Positions 10,899-23,975 of a DNA stretch of 64,000 nt are shown piece after piece. Source of the stretch: Tachypleus tridentatus. Taxonomy: Eukaryota; Arthropoda; Merostomata; Xiphosura; Limulidae. A program made the translations under genes and the position numbers. Below the pieces are notes generated by a model. That model worked only from the letters and a program-made list of their open reading frames with translations, had not been told where the DNA came from and did no database searches. The stretch lies in assembly GCF_004210375.1 (NCBI RefSeq), contig NC_134825.1:40852348-40916347 (forward strand). Reading direction: 5' to 3'. The number at the start of each line of letters is the position of its first letter. Positions within the stretch are counted from its first letter, which is position 1.

Positions 10899-13523
10899 AA
10901 GACCTAGCCTGCTGTAAAGTTTGTAATACTTGTCTTTATAGAACAACTTTCTTTGAAGGAACAGTCATTCTCACGTGTTTACATTATTATTCAGCTCGTG
11001 AATATAAATAAACGTCAAGGCGCCACTTCATTGTGTTTTTACCAGAAAAAACCGTGTACTAATTACTTATAAATATGCTCGTGACTGCAAACATGAGACA
11101 AACTGTTTCTCGAATTGCTACGTCATTGGTTTGATACTCCGTCATATAAAGAAGTGTGAAGTCAAGTGTTTTTGTTTTTTTTTACAAAGTTCATATACAA
11201 CCGTGGGGAAATTCGCAGAAGTAAGATGTTTAGAACGAAATGGTTAACAGTAAAATATACTAATCTGAAGGAATATAAGTAATATCTGTGAAATATAATA
11301 ATGAACATCAGATCCTGATATAAGTAACCAACGTTACTGACAATACCACGTTTCTACTTTGGTTAGATCAACATAAATTTCATGAAAATAAAAAACCATG
11401 CATTACGTTTACCTCTCCAGCTTTTATCAAATTCATTTTGTAGTACAGTGTGACGTATAAACTTAAAGACTTCATCTGGCTCAGTCCATCGTGAATATCC
11501 AGATATGACTGGCATATTCGATTTTCTTAACCCTTATTGACAACGGTATGAATTTAACGAAGACATTGATCTAGCTTGAATCATACACCATTCCACTACG
11601 CGTATATTCGATACAACGAATAGCCTTATTCATCTCTATTATTAACACAGGTTTCATTCTGATGTCTTAAGATTCAAACTCGTGTAGGTTTATCTTCTTA
11701 TTCAACACTATATTAACGTTTATTATGACTTTCCAAATAAAGATATCACCAAACGTCTGTCACACTGGCTGTTACTTGCTTTTACTTGTCTAATCGACTG
11801 GTCTTAAACAGGTACTTGGCTTGCAACTAAATGTCATTCCTGATAAAAGTTGCCAGAAACCCTAATTTCAGAGTATGCTAACACAGTGATTGGTAGAGTG
11901 ATATCGTTTTGGTGCAATAGATATCCAGAGAATTGTAATTATTTGATAGACATGGTTCTTGAGATCATAAGCATGGATAAAAGAAAGCGTTCAACGGCTT
12001 CATAAAATCTGGAAGGTGTGTTAGCTACAAGAATACAATTGCTAACCATACCTATGATCTGACACATAACGCCTTGAACTTCTTTTGTGGAATATCTCCA
12101 ATATGCAACATCTCTTATAATAAAATACATCTGTACGGTTGACTTAAGATCACTGTTATGAAAAACGTTTTTTTTTTATCATCAAAGCATATAAAATTGA
12201 AAAAAAAGAGTATTTTAGAAAATACCGTGACTCCAAAAATGTTCAAATATCCCGGAACTGTTACTGCTTCATCTTATCCAAACACAAACATGTGAAAAAA
12301 AAACAAACCCAGATAGTTTGCTTATATTCCTCTCTCGCTTTTTTGTGAGGTAATTCAGTGATATTTTACATTGAAATCTCCAACATAAGTAATACGTACG
12401 AGCCTGTATGTTCAGAATTTATAAACTGTACGATGCTAACAAACACAGCTTGATTTAAATGTTTATTTTAAATAGATCTCTTAAGGGCTTATGTTCCACA
12501 TGGTTCAAGAATGTCACAAGACGCGTTGCATATTATTTATGAGGGTTCTCTACGCCATCTGCCGGAAATCTCGCCATAGCCACACGCAGTCAGTCATCCA
12601 TAACACATATTAATGATTAGGAACTTATTCTTTTTTCACTTTTAAATAAGACTAAGTCTCTTTGTAGTATGAGGTGTCATACACGTGTTCGTGAAAGTAA
12701 TATCATATAAGAGAAGAAATGATACAAATCATTAGCTGGTTGTTGTTGTTTTTTATCTAAAGTAAATGTACACCACAAGTGAAACGGTTTATACTGCTTT
12801 AAATATTTACATATGTTTATATAATTTAATGCCTTGAAAACGTTAAGCCTGAAATTGAAACACTGCGTTTGTCTGGTGCACATATTTCTTTTACTGAGTT
12901 AAGTAAAACTTTCTGAGATTAAACATAACACAATTTTTGTTTCAGAATTTTACACAAAACTACACAAACGCTATCCATGTTTACAGATTAAAGGTGAGGT
13001 AGCTATTAAATTACAGTCGCTGTTAATTCCTGAGCAACTATTGTCTGGTCGACGTATTTGACTGCCACTCTTATAGCGCACCTGAAGTGCAGAAGCTATC
13101 TTTTGGATTAATTGTCTAGTATGCTAGTTTCTAGGCTACGCTGGATCATAGATTACAGTCTACTTTTTTTAATGGAAAACACAAATTTAATTACAAAGCG
13201 GATTTCAAATAAAAGAAACGACTTCACAAAACTTATATACTAAGAATGAATGTGTTTCTGTTAGACTGAATCTCACAGCTGTTTGACTTTCAGAGAGGAT
13301 TTTATACTTTAAGTCGATTGAAGACGTGCATTGACGTAAAATATAATACAAGTATTAAACAACCACTTTGGCTGTATTAGAAGAACAACTTTTTTTTTTA
13401 CAGATTTAATGATTTTATGCTTTATTCAATAATGGGCTGTCTTCTTTTATACGGACATGCTTCTCGTAGTGTTGTTAAAGTAACGTAAAGAAGCAATAAG
13501 AAGAAATAGTTAAAGTACACTGA
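10899..13523. other. Unassigned intergenic DNA
   Basis: No supported gene. Open frames at 11939-12130 and 12677-12883 (minus) are short, lack domains and look like chance frames. Confidence 0.6.
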
Positions 13524-13802
13524 GGACCAAGCATGGCCAGGTGGTTACGGCACTGGACTCGTAATCTAAGGGTCGCGGGTTCGAACCTCCGTCACACAAT
13601 ATATGCTCGCCCTTTCAGCCGTGGGGGCATTATAAAGTGTCGGTCAATCCCACTATCCATTGGTAGAAAGAGTAGCCCAAGTGTTGGCGGTGGGTAGTGA
13701 TGAGCAGCTGCCTTTCCTCTACTCTTACATTGCTAAATTAGAGACGACTAACGCAGATGACCATCGTGTAGATTTGCGCGAAATTCAAAAACAAACAAAC
13801 AA
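13524..13802 (+). repeat. SINE-A copy
   Basis: Complete head (GGCCAGGTGGTTACGGCAC, loop CTCGTAA, box B GGTTCGAACC), body and an AAAAACAAACAAAC tail. Confidence 0.92.
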
Positions 13803-14177
13803 TTAGTCTTTTTAACTTAATGATTTAAGTATTATGAAATCCAACATCGCAGTTTGTTACTTAACATATCAGGAAATTAGTTACCCTTTAAGTAGCAAAT
13901 AAGGTATCTGTTAAAAACATAAAACAGTTTATGCACATATAACTTGTTTTATCTCTTTACCAAAAGCAGCTCGTATGACGAAAAATAAATCAGTTTGTTC
14001 CACATATTTATTTTTCATTTTCTATTCTGTCTTATTCATAACAAATTGGAATTACGATTAACAGTTTTGTTATTTAAATCAGTTACAAAGAAAGCTGTAA
14101 CTGCTGAGTTTACATTTAAAATATTAGTTATGGATGAACAACGTATTGTCATTTTTAAAATCTGAAACCAGATCATT
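13803..14177. other. Unassigned intergenic DNA
   Basis: About 375 bp of AT-rich sequence between a SINE and the Tc1 element. No feature seen. Confidence 0.55.
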
Positions 14178-14179
14178 TA

Positions 14180-14396
14180 CAGTTACGACAGAAAGTGTTC
14201 GTACCCCTGCGTCCCGAGTGGTTTTTTTGCTCATAACTTAAAACGTATCACGATTAGGCTAATAGAAGTATAATATATTATAAATACTATGCTAACACAC
14301 ATCTACATAAATTGTTATGTAAATTAAACGACAAATAAACTGTTTATAAACAAATAACTAAAAATAGGAGGAGCAGAAAGTGTTCGTACAGTTCAG
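14180..14396 (+). repeat. Tc1 left inverted repeat with two transposase-site repeats
   Basis: It starts CAGTTACGACAGAAAGTG and ends near GCAGAAAGTGTTCGTACAG. Internal blocks (ATCACGATTAGG, ACACACATCTACATA, ACTGTTTATAAACAAATAAC) are matched in reverse complement at 15,600-15,808. Confidence 0.9.
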
Positions 14397-14568
14397 AACG
14401 TGTGAAGAACCTGATATTCCCGTAAAAATTTTGTTTAGTTTGACGAATAAACTACATTATACCATTCCAAAACTAGACACTGGATTCATAATTATTGGAA
14501 TTTAGCTAGCAAAAAAAAATGTACTTCCGGCAATTAGCGCCGTTTCCGTCATTATCTGCTTGATCATC

Positions 14569-15592
<1,024 letters not shown>

Positions 15593-15596
15593 AGTA

Positions 15597-15808
15597 GACG
15601 CACGAACACTTTCTGCCCCTCCTATGTTTGGTTATTTGTTTATAAACAGTTTATTTGTCATTCAATTTACACAAAAAATGTATGTAGATGTGTGTTAGAA
15701 TAATATTTATAATATGGTATACTTTCATTATCCTAATCGTGATACTTTTTTATGTTATGAGGGAAACTACTCACGACGGAGGCGTACAAACACTTTCTGT
15801 CATAACTG
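15597..15808 (-). repeat. Tc1 right inverted repeat
   Basis: Reverse complement of 14180-14396. The inner site is ACGAACACTTTCTGCCCCTC near 15,602 and the outer site ACAAACACTTTCTGTCAT ends at 15,808. Confidence 0.9.
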
Positions 15809-15810
15809 TA

Positions 15811-16261
15811 TAATTACCAAAAGGAACAAAAAACACCTTATAATAATTTTAAAAATCATATACACATTTGATATTAGTTGATTATTAACGTAACTCTAGT
15901 TAGTTTTAAGAAAAACGTATCAGACATTAAGTTTAATTATTTATTCTCTTTTATTAAGAACACCATTTGACAAAACAATTAGTCTAAACCAGTATTTTTC
16001 AACCAAATTTCTGTGTATTAGGACCAGTCTGTCATAACCACTTACCAGTACGAAAAATTTTGCGAAAACATACAGACGAAAAACATAATATTTATTTGCA
16101 AATCATAACGGGTTTCGTTGTGTTTATATTTATTCCTCGACAGTTTAAGGAGGCAGCGATCTGGTTGCTGATTTCGAAAGGTTTGAGAAACGCTGCTCTA
16201 GAGTGTGTTCCATAAAAAGTAACTAAACATAAATTTTGTAATTCCAACTAAGCAAAATTAA
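15811..16261. other. Unassigned intergenic DNA
   Basis: About 450 bp, AT-rich. No feature recognised. Confidence 0.55.
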
Positions 16262-16455
16262 GCGATTCACCCTTTCAGCCGTGGGGGCGTTAAAACGTGA
16301 CGGTCAATCCCACTATTCATTGGTAAAAGAGTAGCCCAAGAGTTGGCGGGGGGTGGTCATGATTAGCTGCCTTCCCTCTAGTTTTACACTGCTAAATTAG
16401 GGACGGCTAACGTATATGGCCCTCGTGTAGCTTTGCGCGAAATTCAAAGCAAACC
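16262..16455 (+). repeat. SINE-A, 5'-truncated
   Basis: It begins inside the family body at CCCTTTCAGCCGTGGGGGCG and runs to the tail, lacking the tRNA-like head. 5' truncation is normal for retroposition by a LINE reverse transcriptase. Confidence 0.9.
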
Positions 16456-16617
16456 AAGAACAAAAGATTTACATAATTTGCTCAATATTTAGATTTTAAA
16501 ATTCTATCTACTTGATAATTTTAATACTTGTGTTTAAAATTGCCTTTAAGATGTTCAGTTTTATACAAGCTTTATGAAATTCATATTTATTAATATGAAA
16601 TAATTTGGGTAAATTGT

Positions 16618-16720
16618 TAAATTGTGAACCTGACGATGACCGAAGAAGGTCGAAACGTTGTTCGCTCTTCTACGTAAAATATTTTGTCAACCCAAACGAG
16701 CCGTTTATGCATATAAATTG
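16618..16720 (+). mobile_element. Stray PLE-1 terminal-repeat fragment
   Basis: About 100 bp match the 3' third of the PLE-1 pLTR (compare 33,247-33,345 and 36,080-36,178). It has scattered substitutions (for example CTACGTAAAATATTTTGTCAACC against CTATGTAAAGTGTTTTCTC, given here in part). No coding part is attached. It includes the hammerhead-like motif annotated separately. Confidence 0.88.
16624..16665 (+). ncRNA. Hammerhead-ribozyme-like motif, diverged stray copy
   Basis: In order: stem I 5' strand GTGAAC, core CTGACGA, one extra T, stem II GACC/GGTC around the loop GAAGAA, core GAAA, minimal stem III C/G with AACGTT, cleavage-type triplet GTT, stem I 3' strand GTTCGC. All blocks are unchanged here although the flanking pLTR sequence has diverged. 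Hammerhead motifs are known in the pLTRs of Penelope-like elements. Activity of this one is not shown. The unpaired T before stem II and the loop-less stem III argue for weak or dimer-dependent activity. Confidence 0.55.
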
Positions 16721-19700
16721 ATAAATAATTTATTGTAAGCTATTTTACTGAAAAGAGAGTCATAAATTTATGTTTCATATTCTCTTTCTTTAACATTTAA
16801 ATTACACCCAATATCCATAAACAGTAATAATTATTGGTCCCTAAACTGTAATATATAAAAGGCAGTGTAGTATACAACGAGCGAACGTATGATTCAAGTG
16901 CTGTATGTAATTTAGCACAGAACGGTTGTTAGTGATACGCTTGGGTGGGCCTTTTGGCATTGCGAAATACGTCTTGTGTATCGCTTGGTTGTCATCTTCC
17001 TGCGATCTTAAATTAAACGTAAGATTTTCCCCAGACATTCTGAGTGAGTAATTCGTGACGTAATCTAGACAACTTGTTAAAACTACAAGAAAGAACATTC
17101 TAAAGATTGCGTTTTGGTTATTTTTTTTCACGAAAAGATGAGTAACTTAATGAACAACTATATAAATTTCTATATTAGCTTTGTTTTAAATTATCCATTT
17201 ATATTTGTTCCGTTTGACTTAATATTCACTAATTTAGCATATGTATTGTTCGCGGTAGAATGCCTTAATAGATTGTATGTTAAACCAAATATTACTTGTG
17301 ACTAAAACATCTATTTGCCATTACAATGCAGAAGGTTTTTGAAGCCTAATTAGCTTGGTACTGGTCTGCTGGCTAACAAAGTTCGATTTTTTGAATGAAA
17401 AATGTATACGTAAAGAAAGTGAACTTTTTAAGTTAACATAATTGGTAATCTAAAATAGCTAGACTAGTTACAAAATTACCCACAATTCATCATTTTCAGA
17501 TTAAAGAACTTTCTTATAATAACAACAATATCGTGACGACTTAAAGAATTAGTATTAGGGTTAAATCAAGGTAAATGGCACGTTGACGATAAAAAATAAA
17601 GAAAATTAAGGGTTATGATCTAAATTAAACATTTGGAATGCAAAGACTTGTTTGTATGTTACGAAACTCCGTATAGGTTTAGGGTTACAACGGAATTGCA
17701 ACTGACTTGAGATATACAAACATTTCTTTGAGATCTCACTCTTAAAGTGAAAAAAAAATGTTTCCTTTTTTTTCTTCTTCAAACAATAATGCACACCCTG
17801 TTCATTAACCTGTATTTATACTAGCTTTGTGCGAATGTATTGGTGTCTATCAGTTTATTTTAAAGTTTTAAGTGTTTTCTAATGTTAAGCTTATTATTAG
17901 ATTTCTTGGCTACGAGTTATTATTTCAGATAAGGAAAACAGCATGAAGCGACTGATGGTGTTATTATGTTTGTGTTTATTTAGAAGTTTCGTTTGAGTTT
18001 GAGATCTAGAAAAGGTGGGTTCTAAGAGGAAGCAGTCAGACAATGACGGCAAAAGTTGTACACTCATGTTTATTGAGGACCAAATTTTGATTACTGGTTA
18101 ATCTAAGCGCAAATAACGTAAAACGTGCTGAATAGACTTTGTTAATTTTTAATGGTTTGTTTTCATCTTAAAATTTCACCTAACCCCATTTTAGACACGT
18201 GTATCTAAATTCGAACTTACAGACTTACAGCAGGTAACTTTTCATCATCATTCAGTGCAAGTTCTTGAGCTGCTCTTGTAGAAACTAATAGTGGGAGTTA
18301 ACTATTACTTTTGTGATGCACCCACAGTCGTATAGGGCAGAGTGTGTTTTTAAGAGAATGAAATGAGAACCATGAACGCTTGGATTCACAGCTCTTGTAC
18401 GTGATTAATTTTGATGCGTGATTAATTTTGAACTAAAAATGGAATAAGTAATCAAATTTAATGACCTCTAATGAACTTCAAAGTCACAATTAAACTTAAA
18501 ACCTGAACTCTGTCTTACCCTCCTTCTCGGAGGGCATTTGTCATTAAAATATTGTCAATCTTTCAGTGAAAAGCATGTTTACTCTCGAATCAAATAATGG
18601 TACAGGTAATTTCTATTGTATTTTAATGACATAATTAATTACATATTTTTTTGTCTTATATAGATAAATTAAGTAGAGGAACCAATTAATTAATTTGTGG
18701 TAAAAGCACGTTACTGCTTCTTAGAAATTCGATACCATGTTTGATGTGTTTGCTGAGAAAAGCATTTTATAAAGGCAATACCTGAAAGAGAAATTTGCTA
18801 TGCTGCGAGTACTGCCTCCTATTCACGTGGTGTCTAAAAAGAGTTAAGTAAAAATGTGCAGTCATTTTGAAGACACACATTTCAAAGTGTTTACGTTTGT
18901 TCCGGCATATTAAACTTCACGTCCAAAGACACAGGCCTTGTATAGTTTTATAGTGGATTTATCATGTTAACATATTTCAATAAATCATGTTAGTATGTAG
19001 AATGATGAACGTTCGTGAACATCAAGTGACATATTACGTCATCAGAGTCCCATAACTCAACAGTTCGTGTTTTAGCTCAACTACACCAACGTTTCATTTA
19101 AATACAAATCATCTTGTGTATTTTCTACCTTTGTATCTTACTGCTGATATACATCAACATGCTTATTTATATATAATTGTATACATAATTAATATACACT
19201 CTTTTTACTCTAATGCACACTCACACTTTTTTCTATCTGTATTTGTGCATAATTTGTGTATTCTACTCATGTATTCGTCTACATATAATTTTATAACTAG
19301 AAGAGAGCTATTTCTACCCATCGTTGTTTTCTACTTTACGGTATCCGATACGTGGTCTTTCTTCAACGTTTTAAACGCATTTTGTAGGACTCAACGGAGT
19401 GTTCTGTCTCAACCTTTACAGCGCATTTGGCTAAACCATTCAGGCAACAGTTGATTCTGTGTCCATGAAGGTGTTAGTTACAGAATTTTAATAACTTATA
19501 AGAAAAAAAAAGAGGTAATCCATCAATGTAACAAAGAATCATATGAATTACTGATAATGTTTTCTAAGTATTTTACCTAGAAACAACAACAGAGAAAACA
19601 AACCAATTTTGGGCCAGACATCTCATGTAGAGGTAAAGGACAACAAGAACTATTAAATATGTTTTTAATTTTTCAATAATTTGTTTGTTTGTTGTTAAGC

Positions 19701-20386
19701 ACTAAACTACACAGCTGATTATCTATACTTAGTAATAATGTATTAGGTGAGAAAAATTGCGATTGTAATTAAAATAGATTGTTTCAAAATAATGAAAACA
19801 AACAATTTGAAATTTACCAGATGCCACATTATTTAGAAGTCATTGCATAACTTCCCTCTGCATGAATATACGTTTGTGAGTATTACATGTTAGATACTTT
19901 ATTAATACGAAAATTTTCCCTTTAACATTTCTAGAAAGTTATTATTATCTAGCATTATATTAGTACAGTTAAAATGTGCCAATATAAAATGTGAGTTAAA
20001 CAATTTGATCTTATACAGATTTATGTAAAACCTTTCTCAACGTCTTTTAACCACAAAATATACATGATACGTTTGCAGAAATACTTGTACTGATTTAAAA
20101 GCTGAAGTGAATAGGATAGGATAGCTTTTTATCAGCTCGATAACAAGAGTCTTTGTTCGGTATGAATTACTAATATAATTGATAAACAAGTCTTATCTTC
20201 ACAGTTCAGTGTTCAAACATTTGGCTTATTAAAGCAAAGTAACAGGACTGGCTATAGTTTTGTAATTATTGATGTGGTTTCCGTTTGTTTTTTTCGGTTG
20301 TCATGTAATATTTCAGTAACCTCTAAACAGTTTTAGTAACGTTGTTAACGTTATCATCTCCAATATTACGTACATTCTTAACATTT
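16721..20386. other. Unassigned intergenic DNA
   Basis: The longest frames are 16841-17131 (minus, 96 codons, hydrophobic start) and 19116-19454 (plus, 112 codons, rich in I, Y, F and begun by a non-ATG codon). Neither shows a known domain or a reliable splice or promoter context. No repeat family recognised over 3.6 kb. Confidence 0.5.
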
Positions 20387-21090
20387 GTGTTGTATAACTA
20401 GTTCAGACAAATACTTAATACCATTTGTGTTGTAGAACTAGTTCAGACAAATACTCAATACTATTATTTGTGTTGTAGAACTAGTTCAGACAAATACTTA
20501 ATACTAATTGTGTTGTATAACTAGTTCAGAACAAGACAAATACTTAATACCATTTGTGTTGTAGAACTGGTTCAGACAAATACTTAATACTATTATTTGT
20601 GTTGTAGAACTAGTTCAGACAAATACTTAATACTATTTGTGTTGTAGAACTAGTTCAGACAAATACTTAATACCAATTGTGTTGTAGAACTAGTTCAGAC
20701 AAATACTTAATACTATTTGTGTTGTAGAACTAGTTCAGACAAATACTTAATACTATTTATGTTGTATAACTAGTTCAGACAAATACTTAATACTATTTGA
20801 GTTGTAGAACTAGTTCAGACAAATACTTAATACTATTTGTGTTGTAGAACTAGTTCAGAACAAGACAAATACTTAGTACTATTTGTGTTGTATAACTAGT
20901 TCAGACAAATACTTAATACTATTTGTGTTGTAGAACTAGTTCAGACAAATACTTAATACTATTTGTGTTGTAGAACCAGTTCAGAACAAGACAAATACTT
21001 AGTACTATTTGTGTTGTATAACTAGTTCAGACAAATACTTAATACTATTTGTGGTGTATAACTAGTTCAGACAAATACTTAATACTATTC
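20387..21090. repeat. 40-bp minisatellite, 17 copies
   Basis: Unit of about 40 bp containing GTTGTAGAACTAGTTCAGAC followed by AAATACTTAATACTATTT. The ACTAGTTC-type core occurs 17 times. Variants: TATAAC for TAGAAC, and a 6-bp AACAAG insertion after GTTCAG in copies 4, 12 and 15. Copies 12-14 and 15-17 share the same series of variants, so the array has partly grown by three-unit blocks. 40 is not a multiple of 3 and stops occur in every frame, so it is non-coding. Confidence 0.95.
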
Positions 21091-21497
21091 TTCAATTCTT
21101 AATTTTCTGTAGATTTTCAATGTTAACAAGTTTAGTGTTAGTTATTATATGCTAATCAATTTTATGTTAGCGAAATTCGTATTCGTAACAACTTCAATTT
21201 TAGATGCGTTTTTATATTAATTATCATTCCTGATATAAACTCTTTCTCGAAGCCTGTAATAAACCAAAGACTAAGTTCGAGTTCTTAGTCATTGCTTTCG
21301 TCATAATTTCATGAAAATAAAATTACTTCATTTTCATGGTTTGTTGCTTGCTTCATCAACCATAAATAACGATTTCTGTAAAGTTTAAATTCCATTTTAA
21401 ACTTCAATTACTTTATTAACTTTAAAGATTCTCTAACTGTCTCTCTAGTACACGTTTTACAATCATATCACCAAAAACCATATTAACTTTCTTTGTG
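21091..21497. other. Unassigned intergenic DNA
   Basis: About 400 bp between the minisatellite and a SINE. Nothing recognised. Confidence 0.55.
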
Positions 21498-21778
21498 TTT
21501 TTCGTTTTTTTTTCTTTAATTTCGCGCAAAGCTACTCGAGGGCTATCTGCGCTAACCGTCCCTAATTTAGCAGTGTAAGACTAGAAGGAAGGCAGCTAGT
21601 CATCACCACCCACCGCCAACTCTTGGGCTATTCTTTTACTGACGAATAGTGGGATTGACCGTCACATAATAATGCCCCCACGGCTGAAAGGGCAAGCATG
21701 TTTGGTGCGACCGGGATTCGAACCCGCGACCCTCGGATTACGAGTCGAACGCCTTAACACGCTTGGCCATGCCGGGCC
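21498..21778 (-). repeat. SINE-A, full length
   Basis: The minus strand reads GGCCCGGCATGGCCAAGCG at the head, loop CTCGTAA, box B GGTTCGAATCC, body and tail. Flanking 11-bp target duplication CTTTCTTTGTG at 21487-21497 and 21779-21789. Close to the family consensus, so young. Confidence 0.95.
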
Positions 21779-21789
21779 CTTTCTTTGTG

Positions 21790-23110
21790 ATAGCTTATTT
21801 TAAAATGCTGATATGGGTGTTTTTGTGTTTTTTCCATCTCACATTTATTATATGTTCTATACTTAAAAGTGTGCAATAGGCTACTTTGTTTGGCTTTTAA
21901 CCTCATCCTTTATTTCTCTAAATACGTTGTGCCTAGTCAAATGTATTAAAGGCCATACTTGTAAATAGTCCATGCCAATATGAAGCCACGTGATAGCGAC
22001 TAAAGAACCGCCATTTCTGTTACGCAATTTCTCGCGCCCTATAAAGCAATAATTTCTGTTCATAGAAGAATCACTAGAAATAGATTAATGCCACAGAACT
22101 GCTCTGAGAGGACGAGATTTCGTTAACTTCAATATATTAGATCAGCGTGTTCTATAGAAGTAGATAAAGCATACAATCTGTAGCGTGTCAAATAGATTAT
22201 TAGTTTTAATAGATTAACAAACATTATATGAGAAGATTACAATATAGATGTCATGTATTTAGGGTGAAAAGTGAAAGAATACAGAAATGTAAAACCATCG
22301 GAGAATGAAATAGGTACAGTTTGACTAATGACCAATTTGGGCCTTTACTAGATATTTTAATGACAATAACTGCATTTTGTCAAGCTCACATATCGTTGTA
22401 AAACTGTCATTCCTTACTGTGATATGATTCACTTTACTATTGATACATTACTGAACGTTGCTTTTAAAAATAATAAGGATCCCTAGTTCACATTCTTTCT
22501 GTGTATATAATTGAGATTATGTTTACGTACGTAGTGTCAACACAAAGGATTTGGAAACTATTGAGAATGTACAAAATCCAATCGAGAGCTTCGACTCGGA
22601 AAATAAAATTTCGAGCATAGTAATTTGAAATGGAAGTTTTCAATAAATTACTGACAGATTGTTTTCGATTCAAGAGCGACAGGAAATCTGGATCCTCCCC
22701 ATCCTGAATATAAACACGTTTCCACGAACCTAAATTATACTCGAGTTGTTTACCGCTGCACTAACCAGGGAGAAATCGATAGAATGCTTTTACCGTTTAC
22801 AGAGACCTATTTTGGTTATGGACACGCTGTTTGTTAGAGTAGGTGTCTTGTTTTGCAGGTTGTTGACTGGCTGGTGCTGTTTACGTACAGGTAATGAATT
22901 GATAACTGATTCGATGAAGATTTCCACAACGTTCGCCGAAAACTCTTGTTTATATTCTTTGCAGTCAGCGAGCTTGAGATGGAAACAATTACCTTAAATT
23001 TTAAAATTTAACATCAGTTTTGTAATCAGGCAAAAGCAGAAAACTGAAGGATTTCTTTGAGTTTAATTCATCGTTCATAAGCTATTACGGATTTAAATGT
23101 CACTATTTTA
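21790..23110. other. Unassigned intergenic DNA
   Basis: Short open frames at 21881-22063, 22488-22673 (minus) and 22746-22997 (plus) show no domain or splice support. Nothing else recognised. Confidence 0.55.
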
Positions 23111-23373
23111 AGTTTGTTTTGAATTTCGCGCAAAACTACTCGAGAGATATCTGTACTAGCCGTCCCTAATTTAATAGTGTAAGTGAAAGCAGCTAGTCAT
23201 CATCACCCATCGCCAACTCTAGGCTACTCTTTTACCAACGCATAGTGGGATTGGCCGTACATTATATGCCCCCACGGCTGGGAGGGCGAGCATGTTTGGC
23301 ACGACTCGGGCGCGAACCCGCGACCCTCAGATTACGAAGCGCACGCTTTAACGCGCTTGGCCATGCCAGGCCA
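23111..23373 (-). repeat. SINE-A copy
   Basis: Minus-strand head GGCCTGGCATGGCCAAGCG, box B region GGGTTCGCGCCCGAG, body complete, tail missing or short. Moderately diverged. Confidence 0.92.
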
Positions 23374-23871
23374 CGAGAGTTTTAATTGATTCCATAAGCT
23401 CATTATCACAATGATTGGGGTGTGAACAGTGCTGGTCCTTTCCACCAATAAATTAGTAGTTGGTTTTATGTTGGAGTTGAAAACGGATTAAAAAAAACAA
23501 CTAATACACGTATTGTTATTACTTTCAAAACGTCTTCAAACCATTAATGACAAATATATCAAGCTCACATATAGAGTACATTCCGCGATTAATATTTGAC
23601 ATACAACTAGTCAACTTCAAAATACAAACCTCCTCACGGGTGTGAAGGTATTACCAGTTTGAGCATGGGATCAAATGACCTTTTTGTTCAAGCGAACTAA
23701 ATAACACAAATATACATATTTAAATAAAATGGTATGTTGATTTCATGTTATTATAGTCGGTACACGAGATAAAAACAGTTATATTAATAATCTAGCAAGG
23801 GTTACTAGATGTAGCTAAAATTAATAGCTTATTTAAAGTAACAATGTGTTATCAAGATATGTTTACAGATT

Positions 23872-23975
23872 TAGAACACTAAAGCTAAAGGTTTGATTCT
23901 CCATGGTAGACAAAGCCCAAGTTGCCTACTGTGTAAATTTGCGCTTTAACCAACAAATAACTATAATTGACGTGT
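23872..23975 (+). repeat. SINE-C, degenerate, 5'-truncated
   Basis: AAAGGTTTGATTCTCCATGG (box B region) is followed by GACAAAGCCCAAGTTGCCTA and TGTGTAAATTTGCGCTTTAA, the diverged body of the SINE-C group. Confidence 0.65.

Noticed and set aside
16841-17131. 96-codon minus-strand frame with hydrophobic start and a KR site, like a peptide precursor
   Set aside because: No recognisable mature peptide, no TATA box or spliced exon found, codon use like its surroundings. Kept only as a mention.
19116-19454. 112-codon plus-strand frame
   Set aside because: Non-ATG start, composition dominated by I/Y/F/S as expected of AT-rich random sequence, no domain or splice support.
20387-21090. CRISPR-like regular repeats
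   Set aside because: Units are contiguous with no unique spacers, in an animal genome; an ordinary minisatellite.
22680-22790. Possible further tRNA-derived SINE on the minus strand (TTAGTGCAGCGGTAAACAAC)
   Set aside because: Box A-like only; no convincing box B or body shared with the other families.
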